DNA from: Melampsora larici-populina 98AG31
Lineage: Eukaryota; Basidiomycota; Pucciniomycetes; Pucciniales; Melampsoraceae
NCBI RefSeq assembly: GCF_000204055.1
Contig: NW_006768829.1
Span: 49,663-113,662 of the forward strand
DNA: 64,000 nucleotides
Reading direction: 5' to 3'
The notes below the pieces were generated by a model, which saw only the letters and a list, made by a program, of their open reading frames with translations, made no database searches and was not told where the DNA came from. Numbering within the stretch: position 1 is the stretch's first letter; each line of letters opens with the position of its first letter. A program made the position numbers and the translations under genes. Positions 45,408 to 56,856 of this stretch are shown here, piece after piece.

Positions 45408-47427
45408 TCAATCCTGTGTAAATTCATTCCCATCTTCATTTCCTCTCTGTTGATTTGTATGATGATTAGATGTTTCACTAGAATCATAAGAATCTAATCC
45501 TTCTAATAAATTATGATTTTTTTGTAAGATGCCTTCTCCACCATTTTCCAAATCGATATGATAACAATACAAAACTCCTTCTGATGAAACTACCATGACT
45601 TGAGGTGCCGTACTAAGAAAGAGAGAAGCAGAAAAAAAACACCCTCATCAAATCACATCAGTATAACTGGTTTGATCTTTTTTTTGTGGAATGAGAAAAG
45701 ATACAAATAAATCATCACTGACCTGCTTAAAGCTACTACTGTTCTAATACCACTTGATGGAAGTTTTAGAAATGCAAAATCTCTTTGTGGATCCCAAAGT
45801 TCAGTAAGTGTATTAGGAAGATATCCTCCTGCTGCTCCTGCCAAACTTCGACCAAGGTTAAAAGACTTCTTTCTCAAACTACCACTAAAGATTATAAATT
45901 AGATCAGTATGATCTCACTGAGCACGAGTTTCTCAAAATTGTATCAGGTTAGGTAGGGTAACATACCCAAATGAACCTGATGAACCTCGTTTGTTTTCAA
46001 TGTAAGCTTCATAACCACCTAGCTGTGGGGTTTTAGCTGAAGACAGACCTTTTCCATCTAATCCAGATCCATTATACCGTCCACCTGATGAACTAGTGAT
46101 CGAAGCATCATCATCCTCAGCCCCAGCATCAGCCATATCTCCAGTCGAAAGTGATCGACCTGTCAGACCAGGTTTACGTGTTGGTGCAGAACTACTACCA
46201 CCCGCTTTGTAACCTCTTGTAACAAGTTTAAAGATATGAACTGTATCTGTATCTGAGCTAACGGCTAATAAACTTGAGACTGCATTGAAAGAGATTGAAA
46301 AGATTCGAGCTGAGTATGAACCACGTCGGAATTGAAAGACTTTTTCACCATTCGGGACTGAAAAGACTCGGATAACAGTTCCCTTATCGGATGCTGTGGC
46401 CATCAAAGTACCCGTCGAATTGAATGAGATCAAAGCTAAGGGTGCTTTATGAGCTTGAATCACATTGGTGACTGATGATGACATTGCATCGTATAGATAA
46501 ACATCTCCTGTACTGACTGAAGATGAAGAGGTCGGCGTAGGTGGCGCATTAGAGAATGGAGCAGAAGGTGATGAAAGAGGAGAAGGAAAGGCAAGATAAC
46601 AGTTTTCTGAAGATGGTGCAAGAGCGCATATACCTAATTCGAATGATCAAGTCAGCAAACGTTTTGAGAAAATTGAAAGCATGATTTATAGTAAGTCACT
46701 TGGAATTGATTTCAAAGGTCAGAATTGAAACTTACCACTAGGATTCGAACTAGTTTCAAGTGTTTGAAGTAATTTCATATTACTTATATCATAAAGATAA
46801 ATCTGTTCTTCTAAGACTACCACCAGTCTTCTTCGATTAAGTTTAACAGCTAAAACAGATGTAGGAAAAGTAAGTTCACAAATTGTTGATTGTCTCTATT
46901 GAAAAGGATCAAATCCCCCCAAAAAAAACAAAGTTAGAATCTAATTCAAATTTGATAAAGAAGAGTGAATGATTAGTTGTTTTGTTTTGTTTTACCTTGG
47001 TATTGACAATTTGTAATTTCCTAGTACTTGGTGAAGGTCGATCACCTGTACCTACTAATGCTACTAATGAAGTACAAAATAACATTTCTACAATTCCAAT
47101 AGCAGAATCACCTGAGATTCATTAATTCATCGATGAACATCACATTGGTTGTTTTATTGAGGGTTGTAGACCGATTTGCCAAAAAAAGTTCAAGAAAACA
47201 TTCTAATCAATTTATGATATAGATCAATAAGATGAATTTATGGTTTATCAAGACTTACCCTTTGCATAAACTCTTCCAAACGGATCACAATTATGTATAG
47301 CATAACCAGATCTAGTTCCTACACTTATACAAGTATAATCTTGATTGAAGTTGACCGAAAGTAAAGATGGATCTGATTTATATGCAGTCTTGAGGTTTGG
47401 ATCATAAGGTCTTGAAGAAGCTGGCAT
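45408..47427 (-). CDS. ATG18: Atg18/WIPI PROPPIN, autophagy phosphoinositide-binding beta-propeller
   Basis: Exons (5' to 3') 47427-47259, 47111-46996, 46895-46736, 46633-45967, 45884-45723 and 45612-45408 give 492 aa. The seven-bladed WD propeller is recognisable from [20 protein letters not shown] through [20 protein letters not shown]. The phosphoinositide-binding FRRG motif is at residues 250-253 ([13 protein letters not shown]). The flanking region KVFQFRRG...IFSISFN...[12 protein letters not shown] is the family hallmark. An insert rich in Ser/Gly (about 285-365) lies in the blade where Atg18 proteins carry variable loops. It binds PI3P and PI(3,5)P2 on autophagosomal and vacuolar membranes and works with Atg2. 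The start, [20 protein letters not shown], is the only ATG in frame in exon 1. Confidence 0.93.
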
Positions 47428-48466
47428 GGTTTGAGATTGATGATTGGTTCTTCGGTTTGATAGTTTGCGTATTTGATGGTTGAGAATCGATTGGAAATGG
47501 ATTGGATGTGGTTTGGTTTGGTTTGCTCATTTGATCGAGACCAAACTTCAATTACCACTCTTAACTGCATTTCTACTGAACTACTGTTCATAAAACACTG
47601 TTTCTCTCTACTTCATCCGATTCCCAGTCAGGAGACATGCATGTTTAAAGAACATCATCACTCTCTGAGTCTGAGGTACATCCTGAGTATATACCTATCA
47701 TTTCAATCAAACCCTTTCCCGAAGTATATATATTTACTAGCTTTCTGTTTGATAAGCAAAGAATTCGTAAGGATCAATGGATAAATCCAAATCGATATTG
47801 ATTTTGATGATAAATGTTCTACATTTTGAATAGTCAACTTCACTGCTACCCTGAAGTCAATCTCTTGGTTGGTTTTAACAATTGATCCGGAAATTTCGAA
47901 TACCAATACCTCACCTAAATACCCTCTTCTCAAGTGTTCTTGGGAAATGGATTCAAAATCATTCAACTATTCAGCAGCTTGTAATATGATCATGATATTT
48001 CCATTTCAAACAAAATGTATTTGTATGATAATTTGAGGACATTGGTCAGATTACGATACTTGACATAGATATCCTCTTGGGAATCAGGAAAAATTCCTCA
48101 AACAATCATAGATGCATAGGAAGTCTTTTATTAACATAAATAATTACAAATTGCAACAAACTAAGTACAGTATTTGAGCTCGGATTGGTGATATCTTCAA
48201 GAATATATTTGGATGTTGATTATAAACATGAGAAAACTAAATGCGACTTTGATCCATCTTCTAGACTATGTCAAAGTCGGGAAAGCGGTATATTGGTGGA
48301 GGATGTTGCAAAGCCAAACAAGCAATAAAGATTAGAGACGCGCGGTGTGCGGCGTTGGAAGTGAAAACTTCACATTTTGCCTGAAAGTGAATTGAGGAAG
48401 CTAGCTTCAAAGATGGTTTATAACAAAGTTAAGACGATATAAATATAAATACTCGCTAGAACCAGA
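47428..48466. other. Intergenic region, no gene seen
   Basis: About 1 kb between ATG18 and the first GH12 gene. ORFs at 47473-47784 and 47703-47966 overlap on opposite strands and lack domains. A TATATATATTTA string near 47727 is a possible TATA-like site but its orientation and target are unclear. Confidence 0.35.
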
Positions 48467-49698
48467 CTAGCGAGTCTTTGCGCGACCCGGAACTACAGTT
48501 CCGGCAGGAGGTTGTTTATATCCAGGAGGCTTATATCCAATTTGATTTTGGTTCCCACTCCATAAAAGTTGAAGTGAAGACTGTGCTTTAAAGGTAGATT
48601 CACCCCAAAATGATTCCATCCTGAATTTCCAAAAGGATAATAAGTATGATCAGATAACGGTTCATAGAATTTGGTATTCATGTCTTCGCTAACCCTAAAT
48701 TGGCCGTATGCAGGTATGCGTCCGCTCGAAAGATACCAGCCTCGACGAGTTTCATCAACCAATCCTTCATGTTACCTTTGAATGAATTCGTGTACTGACG
48801 ATCAGGAAGCAAACTTCTAACTTGAACATTGATATCTTTGTTAAGACCCTGGTACAAAGTCCAGTCTTGTCCGTAAAGGTTTCTGATTCGAATAGTTTTA
48901 GCGCCGGTGCCGATTGGTAGCTGTCCTCCTTCCCATTGAAGCCATAGCATTAATTCGTGATCTGGACGTTTGTTAGGACCATTGGAAACAACAAAGTCAT
49001 AGCAAGCGTTCCCTTTGAATCCCGCTTTTCCGTTTTGACGAGACCACTAAAATCAAAACATCAGGGAAAAGTGTGAAAACATATTGGGTATTTCACTTGA
49101 AGTTGAATTACTCAACGCACCGTGAAAGTTGATGGGATAGATGAGTACTGATTAATCCTTTGGTTGAGATCAGAAGTCATTCCAAGGAATGCATAGCTTT
49201 TCGGCACGTTGGACCTGAGAAAGAAGTTGAATCATTAGCTGAATTTCACAGTGTAGGAATTTCTTTATACACTCACGTGTCTTGGGTGTGCGCGATTTTG
49301 ATAGTGTTCCCCCAATTAACTATGGTACCATCAACTTTGAAAAGGACAGTTTCGTGGGTACCGATAGTCTTAGCCCGATTGTAAATCTAAAAGATAACGG
49401 AAAAAGTTCAGACACCACCAGATAACGGTTGATCAACTTTTACGAATCAAAGCAATGAGCTAACCATGTTGAACAATATATACCAAGGTGTGATCATCGT
49501 CGCGTCTTTTGGTCCACCAAAAGGTTTATCAAATAACCAAAAAGTCCATACACGCTTAACAAGCCTGTGGTGGTGTTCGGGTCTGGAAGAGATATGATTC
49601 AGATCCGATTCCGATGGCTTAGAAGTAGTTTGAGTCGATAAAAAAGTGACTCCTACAAATAGGATGGGAAAGAAATGTAAAAATACCGAAGCTCTCAT
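48467..49698 (-). CDS. GH12 endo-beta-1,4-glucanase-like protein, tandem copy A
   Basis: Exons (5' to 3') 49698-49465, 49386-49277, 49214-49121, 49046-48694 and 48620-48467 give 314 aa. Residues 1-22 are a signal peptide. A dibasic VKR at 47-49 is a likely Kex2 processing site just before the catalytic domain. Hallmarks of GH12 are present: YSSIPSTFTWS ... NACYDFV, the nucleophile region HELMLWLQWEGGQLPIG (E177), the YGQDWTLYQG strand, FKGNMKDWLMKLVEAG and the acid/base region GMESF (E266). The spacing of the two catalytic Glu (89) is close to characterised GH12 enzymes. GH12 enzymes cut beta-1,4-glucan or xyloglucan in plant walls. The C-terminus (QPPAGTVVPGRAKTR) is a polar extension. Activity and substrate are inferred from family. 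Confidence 0.87.
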
Positions 49699-50311
49699 CA
49701 GGAAAACGATATTGACAAATTTTTACGAAAATCTTGTAAGACGACTATTTCGAAAAAGAGCACAAATTGGCGCGGCAAAGAGGAGAACAGACATATATAA
49801 CTTCCTTTTTCATATGGTGATGTTCAAATCGCCGCGGTTTGCAACCCCTAACTTCCTGCGGTGATTCATGGCAGGGGGAGTATCTTTGTCGCAGGGAGAC
49901 TATAGAACTCCCAACGGCGCGGCGCAGGATATCGCAGCGCGCCGACCCGTATGTAGGCGCTGGTACGTTCCTAGCGTACCGCGAGTCGCTACGCGCGACA
50001 GAGAAAGACGCCAGGTAGCTGACCAACGAAGGAAAGCAAAGCTTAGAGAACAGTAACTTATAATATTTGGGTATGAAGAATAATTTTGTGGTATTCTCGC
50101 AGTATATTTGCATATTCGTTTAGGCCAAAGTCTAGGCAACACTATTTTGGGTGGGTATGCCAGGAACACCTCTTACAAATGCGAACAAAGAGCCAACAGT
50201 TGAATTGTCATTCACATTTTTTGCCTGAATCCGAATTGATGCAGGTAGCTTCACAGATAGATTACAAATTTGAAATAAAAGGTATATGAGCCATATGTTG
50301 ATAGAGGCAGA
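49699..50311. other. GC-rich, hairpin-rich spacer between the GH12 copies
   Basis: No gene is supported. The 49890-50005 stretch is much more GC-rich than its surroundings and folds into several hairpins, e.g. GGTACG/CGTACC at 49962-49980 and GTCGC/GCGAC at 49985-49999, plus an inverted CGGCGCG / CGCGCCG pair. ORFs on both strands in it (49646-50169) overlap and look spurious. It may be a small transposon relic. Confidence 0.4.
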
Positions 50312-51548
50312 CTAGCGAGTCTTCTCGTAACCCGGAACTACACTTCCGGCAGTAGGTTGTTTATACCCAGAAGGTTTGTAGCCAATTCTATGTTGGTTCC
50401 CATTCCACAAAAGCTGAAGTGAAGAGTACGCATTGAATGTAGAGTCACCCCAAAATGCTTCCATCCTGAATTCCAGAGAAAGGTAATAAGTAAGTTCAGA
50501 TGTGACTAACTCATCAAATTCAAATTCAATTATTCACTAACCCTAGATTGGCCGTCCAGAGGTACGCGTCTTCTCGAAAGATACCAGCCTCAACTACTTT
50601 CATCAACCAATCCTTCATATCACCCTTAAAAGAATTTTTGTATTGTCGATCAGGAATCAAACTCCTAACTGGAACATTAATATCGGTATTCATGCCTTGG
50701 TACAAAGTCCAGTCTTGACCATAAAGGTTTCTAATTCTGATAGTTTTACCACCTGCACCGATTGGTAGCTGTCCTCCTTCCCATTCGAGCCACAACATCA
50801 ATTCGTGGTCTGAACGCTTGTTAGGGCCATTGGAAATAACAAAGTCGTAGCAAACGTTCCCTTTGAAGCCAGATCTTGCGTGTTGACGAGTCCACTATGT
50901 AGTAGAATTGATATGTCAGTAAAAGTGAGCGAAACATCCTAGGAGTCGGACACGTGATTGGATCACACAACGCACCGTGTAAGTTGAGGGAATGGAGGAG
51001 TAATCTTTGATCCGGTGATTGAGATCAGACGTCATTCCAAGGAAAGCATAGCTTTTGGGCACGTTTGACCTGTGAAAGAGGTTGAAAGAGACAGCTCTTT
51101 AGTACATGTTGAGATTCACTGTAGGAATGACTTTGTGAACCCACGTTTTTCGAAGGTTTGCAATCTTAAGAATGTTCCCCCAATGAACTGTGGTCTGAGC
51201 AACGCCATATAGGACAGTTTCTTGGGTACCGACTGTTTTGGCCCGGTTGTAAATCTATGAAATGATGCAAGAGCTTGAGAGATAAACTACCACAGATCAA
51301 AGAAATTAGCCGACCATATTGTATAATATATACCAAGGAGTAATCATCGTCGCGTCCTTTGGTCCACCAAAAGGTTTGTTAAAAGACCAAAAGGTCCATG
51401 TGCGCTTAGCGAGTCGGTGGCGGTATTCTGGACTTGAAAAAGTGTGGACGGTAGTCAATTTTGTTGGACTAGACGCTGACTGAGCTAAGGGGAAAGAGAG
51501 CCCCACAAACAGGATGAGGAGTAATTGTGAAAGGTAAAATGCTCTCAT
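50312..51548 (-). CDS. GH12 endo-beta-1,4-glucanase-like protein, tandem copy B
   Basis: Exons (5' to 3') 51548-51315, 51254-51145, 51069-50976, 50894-50542 and 50465-50312. Every exon has the same length as in copy A (234, 110, 94, 353, 154 nt), giving again 314 aa, so the pair arose by tandem duplication. Protein identity looks like about 75 percent. Both catalytic glutamates are kept (E177 in HELMLWLEWEGGQLPIG; E266 in GMEAF). The signal peptide and the LAKR dibasic site at 46-49 are also kept, with divergent propeptides between them (SASSPTKLTTVHTF in B). The first donor is GTCGGC, less canonical than GTTAGC in copy A. Function as for copy A: a secreted plant-wall glucan or xyloglucan hydrolase, inferred. 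Confidence 0.86.
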
Positions 51549-52224
51549 AACGAAAAGATTGACAAATGTTATCAGAAACGACTAAAAAAGTTGGATTTTG
51601 GAAAGGTTGATATTTCGAAAGGAAATGATAGGGTCAAAGTGAGCCCAGGCATATAATCATTCCTTCCTTACTTCTACATAAATATTGGTCGCAGTACGAA
51701 AGTGAATCTTCATTGCATATCATGGCTTGACACAGGGTGGGTTGCGTGATTGGATAAAAGACTATGGGATATTTTGTTTTGATGATCTGACTGTCAAGTC
51801 GAAATAGCGAGATGCGAAAATCTAGATATAGCATACTTGGATCTCACCGGCCGACGTATTCCATCACTGTAAACCCCATCTGCTTATCTTCCTGCGGCTT
51901 TTGTTAAGCTTAACTAAGCCCCTCTTCCGAGGCGGAGAGGGAGCGGACTTGGTCGCGTTGGAAGAGAGGCTTAGCCAAGCTTGGGCTTTGGTGCACTTTC
52001 ACCCGCAGGGAAATCCCATCAAGAAACGACCTCGACTGGTACAACAACATTCTGGGATTGGCCATCAACGCGTATTTGCACACAGTCGCGCAAGAGGGAT
52101 ACTGACACTCTGACGTGTGAGACACTCTCAAGAGCGGATAGCGGACACACCTTGCAGGTTCTTCAAAAAGTCGCAAGAGGCGATTTGTGCAATTCCTGCA
52201 GTGACCAATCAAAAAGACATTTTC
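51549..52224. other. Upstream region with a 23-bp inverted repeat
   Basis: No gene. At 51906-51928 and 51960-51982 lies an inverted pair (AAGCTTAACTAAGCCCCTCT... / ...AGAGGCTTAGCCAAGCTT) with about 20 of 23 bases matched around a 31-base GC-rich loop. It could form a stable hairpin. Function is unknown. Confidence 0.45.
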
Positions 52225-52315
52225 TAGCGGGAGTCAGTTTCGATCCGACGACCTCTGGGTTTCACGGTCACGTGACCGTATGAGCCCAGCGCGCTACCAG
52301 CTGCGCCATCACGCT
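52225..52315 (-). tRNA. Initiator tRNA-Met (CAU), 18-nt intron
   Basis: The cloverleaf is readable on the minus strand: acceptor AGCGTGA/TCCCGCT with discriminator A, D-arm GCGC/GCGC, anticodon stem CTGGG/CCCAG, loop CTCATA, variable AGGTC, T-arm GTCGG/CTGAC. Initiator identity comes from A1:U72, three consecutive G:C pairs in the anticodon stem and the T-loop AUCGAAA with A54 and A60, as in yeast tRNAi. After position 37 an insert of 18 nt (CGGTCACGTGACCGTGAA) interrupts the loop, the canonical site of nuclear tRNA introns; it contains its own palindrome. One mismatch (U5-C68) sits in the acceptor stem. A T-run lies just beyond the 3' end on the minus strand only weakly (AAAATG), so the terminator is unclear. 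Confidence 0.85.
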
Positions 52316-52712
52316 CACATGACGCGCCAGCCGACAACACGCTATTTAAACTAATAAATATTTGGAAGTGTTGGAAAACCTAAAATCACCTTCATTCGAT
52401 CTTTTTCGATTGTTATCGTGATGTCAAAGTTCAGGACAAAATTACTTCAAGAGGTCTAACTTCATGCTACATGTTGAGAGTTTCCCTTGCCCAGTGATGA
52501 AGTTGATAAGTTTGTGCGAGATGTAGGGAGATGTAGGGTATGTAGGGTATATCGATCGAGCGGTGACGTCACTTCAACGATGACGTTATTTCTTGGATTT
52601 CGCCAATGACCTGCGTATAGAGTGCCTTTAAAAGATGCGCGACTCTTCCTGACTATCCTCAAAACTGGGAACATTCTTTTGAAGTGTTATTCTGCTCATA
52701 GTCGCTCTCAAA
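52316..52712. promoter_or_regulatory. Promoter region between tRNA and SDR gene
   Basis: About 400 bases. TGTAGGGAGATGTAGGGTATGTAGGGTATA is a short direct repeat (ATGTAGGG, three units, 52520-52548). GATGACGTTATT at 52579-52590, preceded by GTGACGTCAC at 52563, resembles CRE/ATF (TGACGTCA) sites. No gene. The regulatory reading is inference. Confidence 0.4.
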
Positions 52713-53856
52713 ATGGCAGCTAACATCGCCGTCATCCAGGGTTCCTCAAAGTTAGTCAACATCTTCTTCAAACGCGTAATAGTCACATAAACTGATCAGG
52801 AATACTTAGAGGCATTGGACTTTCTTTCGCTCGCTATATTCTTAAAAACACCGATCTGAAAGTGGTTGCGACCTCACAAAACCCCAAACACGCTCGTGAA
52901 GCGATCCTTGCTAACCTCAAGAGTGCTGATGATCGATTAACAACGGTGGAATTGGATGTGAGACGCGAGGAGACGATCGAAAAAGCTGCTGGATTGGTCA
53001 AGGATAGATTCGGGCGACAGTTGCGGCTCTTGATCAACGTCTCGGGTGTGGTAAGTCGTTGGTTCCTTCCACTTGACAAATGAGTTTTTCAACATCGCTA
53101 CACTGGCAGAAGTTTGACCACGCCATCACCAACGCACATTTGTCGGTGGTTTCAGCTACTTCCCGAGAAATCGATCCAGCAGATTAATGTTGAGGATATG
53201 AAACGAACTTTCGAGGTAAGCTCAGAAAGGAATTGATTCATTGATATTTCTTTATGTGCCAAGGACCATGGAGATGAATCTCTAACCTCCACTCAACTGA
53301 CTTTGCTTGTTAGATCAACACTTTCGGACACCTCTTGACCTATAAGCACTTTGCTCCACTAATTCCACCGAAATCTTCAAAGAATCAAGATAACCAAAGT
53401 GATCAAGACCCAGCAAAAGGATTGATAAAACCAAACGTACATGTTCTTGCAAGTATGAGTGCCAGAGTAGGTAGTATCGGTGACAATACTTTAGGAGGGT
53501 ACGTTACTGTTTCAATTTCCGCAAGAACGACAGACTGACAGCTTATGTCGATCTGGACCAGATGGTATTCTTATCGCGCTTCCAAGAGTGCTCTCAATTC
53601 AATTATCGTCACTTTACAGCGAGAGCTATCTAATGGTCGCTCCACTGCTCCTGCTGTTACTGTAGCTTTGCATCCTGGTACGGTTGCGGGTACGAATTTG
53701 TCCAAGGACTTTGTATCAAAAGACAAAGCTGGCAGTAAGGAGGGAGTACATGATGCCGAGGTGGCTGTCGAACAGCTCTGTGGTGTTATCAGCCGTCTGG
53801 GTGAAGGTGATGGTGGCCAGTTCCTCGATTACAAGGGCAAAAAAATTGTTTGGTAG
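52713..53856 (+). CDS. Short-chain dehydrogenase/reductase (SDR)
   Basis: Exons 52713-52750, 52810-53050, 53156-53215, 53314-53498 and 53562-53856 give 272 aa, the usual SDR length. The dinucleotide-binding turn is GSSKGIGLSFAR (residues 10-21, matching the TGxxxGIG motif with Gln-Gly in place of Thr-Gly). The D in VELDVRRE, the NNAG-like NVSGV, the Ser-containing LASMSARVGS and the catalytic YRASK (Y179, K183) are all in order. PGTVAGTNLSKDF is the usual PG region. It resembles cytosolic C-factor/YKL071W-like reductases; the substrate is unknown. The exon 2 acceptor is the TTAG at 52806-52809; the earlier CAG would introduce a stop. Confidence 0.9.
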
Positions 53857-54595
53857 TGTCCGGGAGTTGTGATATTCGAAAGTTTTACAATTTCATCGTT
53901 TGTCGGTGACTTTGAGCTTCTTACATGACTCAGACCAAAATGTTTGCGCCTGTTTGTTTTAGCTTGAAAAGCGTGAGTCCGAGAGGATGAGGATGAGCGC
54001 GCATCTAAAGCTCTCAACGGGGACCATCGCCTGTTCATTCAAGGAATGTCTCAACAAACCATGACTTCTCAACTCAGCCACCAGATCTGAATTCGCTTAT
54101 CCCTCATCGCTCACCGAGCTCGACTCCGAGTGTCTCAAGAAAATCCCAGACGTCTGTATCGAAAGTCTAAACGGCCACGAGAAAAGAGAACTGTCTCTAT
54201 CTGGTCGGTCACAACCAAGCAACTGAGCTTGACTCATGGATATGTCGAGTTCGCATACCTGAGGCTCACGGACTGAGGGGGGTCTAGAAAACCTTTTTTG
54301 AGGGCTGAATTCTGGCTTTTTGACTCATCATGAATGTCTGCCCAGCTGAGAGGACTGCAGAACTTCGGCGGCCCTTCTTGGTCTCTCCAGGAATCACTTC
54401 TGCGCTCTGCATGAGTATCATCAAGCAGTCGTTGAGCATTCAATTTCAGCTTTGTGAGCTGGGAGGACTCCGCGACTATAGCATGCTGACCTCCTGTTCC
54501 TCGCTCTTCCCCACTTCAAAAAGGTGTTCTTGCCGTCTGGGTGCCCAGGTTTTGCTTTATTATTCTTTCGAATCACCAAAGCACCTACATAAATA
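53857..54595. promoter_or_regulatory. Intergenic region before the orphan nuclear-looking gene
   Basis: No gene is supported. The plus-strand ORF 54330-54596 has no domain and ends at the start of the next gene. TATTATTCTTTCG and C/T-rich sequence precede the ATG at 54596. Confidence 0.35.
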
Positions 54596-55915
54596 ATGTC
54601 ATCTAATCAAGCGAACCTCAATCGTTCTAACAAACGCCATCAGACTTCTTTTCAAAACAATTATGGTAAGTTCGTTTTGCATCATCCTCACGTGGTGGCG
54701 AAGATATGATGCTGATGAGCCCAAATCTACTCATTCATAGAGGGTGCCTCCCTATCTCAGAAAGATCGCACTCCTATTTCTCAAAGCTCAAACTCTCGAC
54801 CTACTGGTAAAGACGGAAATGACATTCAAAAGCAGCCACGCTCGGTGTTGACTGAATATCCTCAATTCACCCAGTCATCCTCCAAGGCAGATATGCAAGC
54901 GCCCGAGAGTCGAAAGCCTCCGGAATCGTCGTTTCACCACAAGCGTACTATCAGTCACGAAGTACATGGGGCGTTATATATTCCTTCAGGCATCGAGAGT
55001 TTCCTTGACCTGACCACTGGGACTCAATCAAACTTGAATGATATCAATCCTAAAGCTCAAACATCGTGTCCTTTGCCTCTGTTCCTCCCCGAATGCCCTC
55101 TTTCTGATCCCTTCACCGAGCCGCCATATTCACCAGACTTGGAACCATTGAAAAATTACGAATGCGGCTCTCCGAGTGCTGGTGAAAAGTCATTTCGCTC
55201 TTCTCCTCATATACCTGAGGCTACTCATTCCAACAACGCATTCAAAGAGGCCCGCCAGGCGCGACCCCAATTGGAAAGTCTTGAGCCGTTAATCCTTGAC
55301 CTTGATGACGATTTCATTGCTTTTGCACCCGCTCCTAAAACCTCTACCGCCATCATTCATGAACATTCAGACTCTTCTTTCAATCCACAAATCAAAGCTA
55401 TTGTTCCTTTTCCTATCAAAACCAACCTACTTGGTCCGGACCGCAAAGCAATCAAAGAAGGAAAAAAGAGGGCAAGATCACCTTTGGAAGATGGAAAAGA
55501 AGACGAGGAGATATTGAACTTACCTAACAAGAAATTGCAGACAAAGATTGATTTCCCTACAAAAAATGGTCAAAACTCACCAGTTAAAATTCCGGACGAT
55601 TACCTAGATCATAATCCTTCTGAAGAATTAGAAATTGCGATGATAGGTACAACTTGTGCAGTTGATCCTAAATACATTTATCGTCTTAGAGCTATCTTCA
55701 TGTTATTTATTCAACAAACGTCTAATCTTTTTAATGAATTCAGTCCTTGCCCACAACAAGAGTTAAATTCAAGACGATTGTTTCATAAATCAATTCGTGA
55801 TACATATCAGAACCTTGTGAAACCATTAAATCTAACTCCTTCCGATTCTCTTCCTCATCCTGAATTTGTAAATCGTCCTTTTCGCAAGTCTGATTCTCAA
55901 CCTCCTCAAGATTAA
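54596..55915 (+). CDS. Orphan protein, Ser/Pro-rich with basic patches
   Basis: Exons 54596-54665 and 54741-55915 give 414 aa. The protein is polar, Ser/Pro/Gln-rich. It has likely nuclear-localisation patches (KEGKKRARSPLEDG near residue 220; LPNKKLQTKIDF) and an acidic stretch (EPLILDLDDDFIAFAP) that could be a short linear motif. The C-terminal 110 residues are more ordered (DHNPSEELEIAMIGTTCAVD, then PKYIYRLRAIFMLFIQQTSN). I do not recognise a domain. It is possibly a nuclear factor, but this is speculation. The first exon is short (23 codons). Gene structure confidence is good because codon phase and splice sites are clean. Confidence 0.68.
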
Positions 55916-56402
55916 TTTATAACACGGTCCTTTCTTCTTGTTTTTGCTCCTTGACTGTATTCCGCTTTTCAATTTCTCCGTGATTGTTTTCTCTCGCTTT
56001 TGTGTGTCTACTTTACTCAGGATTGACTCGATGTGATTCACTCTGTGTTACCATTTACTAGCAATGCTCTCTGAACGGAAATGTGGGATGTCCAGGACGT
56101 AGGAGTTTTGTGAGCACTTCTCAATTCAAAGTCCTCATCTAACTTGCAAGAAATGGTGTCAACAAACGTGATGTGCCACACCCCTAGACTCTAAAAATTG
56201 TTCGTGAAGTAAGGAAGACAAAGGCAGATTGAGAGTGGTGGGTGCTGATTGCAGCTTTTGCCTTGAGATTCCATTTCTAAGTCTAATGGCTCAAAGCATA
56301 TTGCATAAATCGTTGTATGTGATATGAGCCGAATGGTTCGAAAACCAAGGATTCATGGATCTGATGACATCAAACTTCACATGGTTTCATTTCATTGTGA
56401 TA

Positions 56403-56856
56403 TTACAAGTACAAGAGATTCGCTCGTACAAAGTCAAAATGAGGCAAAGACGTCCCACCTGTTCGTCCAGAGCTAATCACTGCCTGTCTAATTGCTAGGC
56501 CGAATTCCATAGCGTGAATCTGGCAAACAGCTTGGAAGCTCGGGTACGAGGCACCTAAATCAAAAGCCTGAAAGATCGTCTAACGTAGAGAAGCCAAAGA
56601 TAGAAACAAATCCAGTTAGTAATCTATAACAAAGAAATATCAAAAAGATTGATAAACAAGGGTTCAGAGTGTGAATACAAAAAAATGATTGAAATCTTTT
56701 GACGCGAGTTTTTTGACAAAAACAAGGCCATCATCCAGAAATCTCAAGTAAATTTGGTCCTCATCATGGAAAGATATTCAAAATCAACAATTTGGAGGAT
56801 ATGAAGATCGTAAAACTTACCAAGATTTTGTCCAAGGTGCGATCGAGATCAGTTTC
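56403..56856 (-). CDS. Possible 3' exons of an unrecognised short gene
   Basis: Two clean exons read on the minus strand: 56856-56821 (ETDLDRTLDKIL) spliced by GTAAGT to 56567-56403 (AFDLGASYPSFQAVCQIHAM, then EFGLAIRQAVISSGRTGGTS and a short tail to a TAA). The junction is phase 0, with an acceptor TTTCAG. The upstream exon starts after a good CCCCACAG acceptor, but no clear first exon with an ATG was found between it and MAD1. The region may be a small gene or a remnant. No family is identified. It runs divergently from MAD1 (start at 57219). Confidence 0.4.

Noticed and set aside
49646..50169. Several ORFs of 62-122 codons on both strands
   Set aside because: GC-rich spacer open in many frames; no homology-like pattern, splice sites or start context.
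52800..52809. Upstream AG acceptor (CAG at 52797-52799) for SDR exon 2
   Set aside because: It would place TAG in frame three codons later; the next AG restores the GSSKGIG motif.
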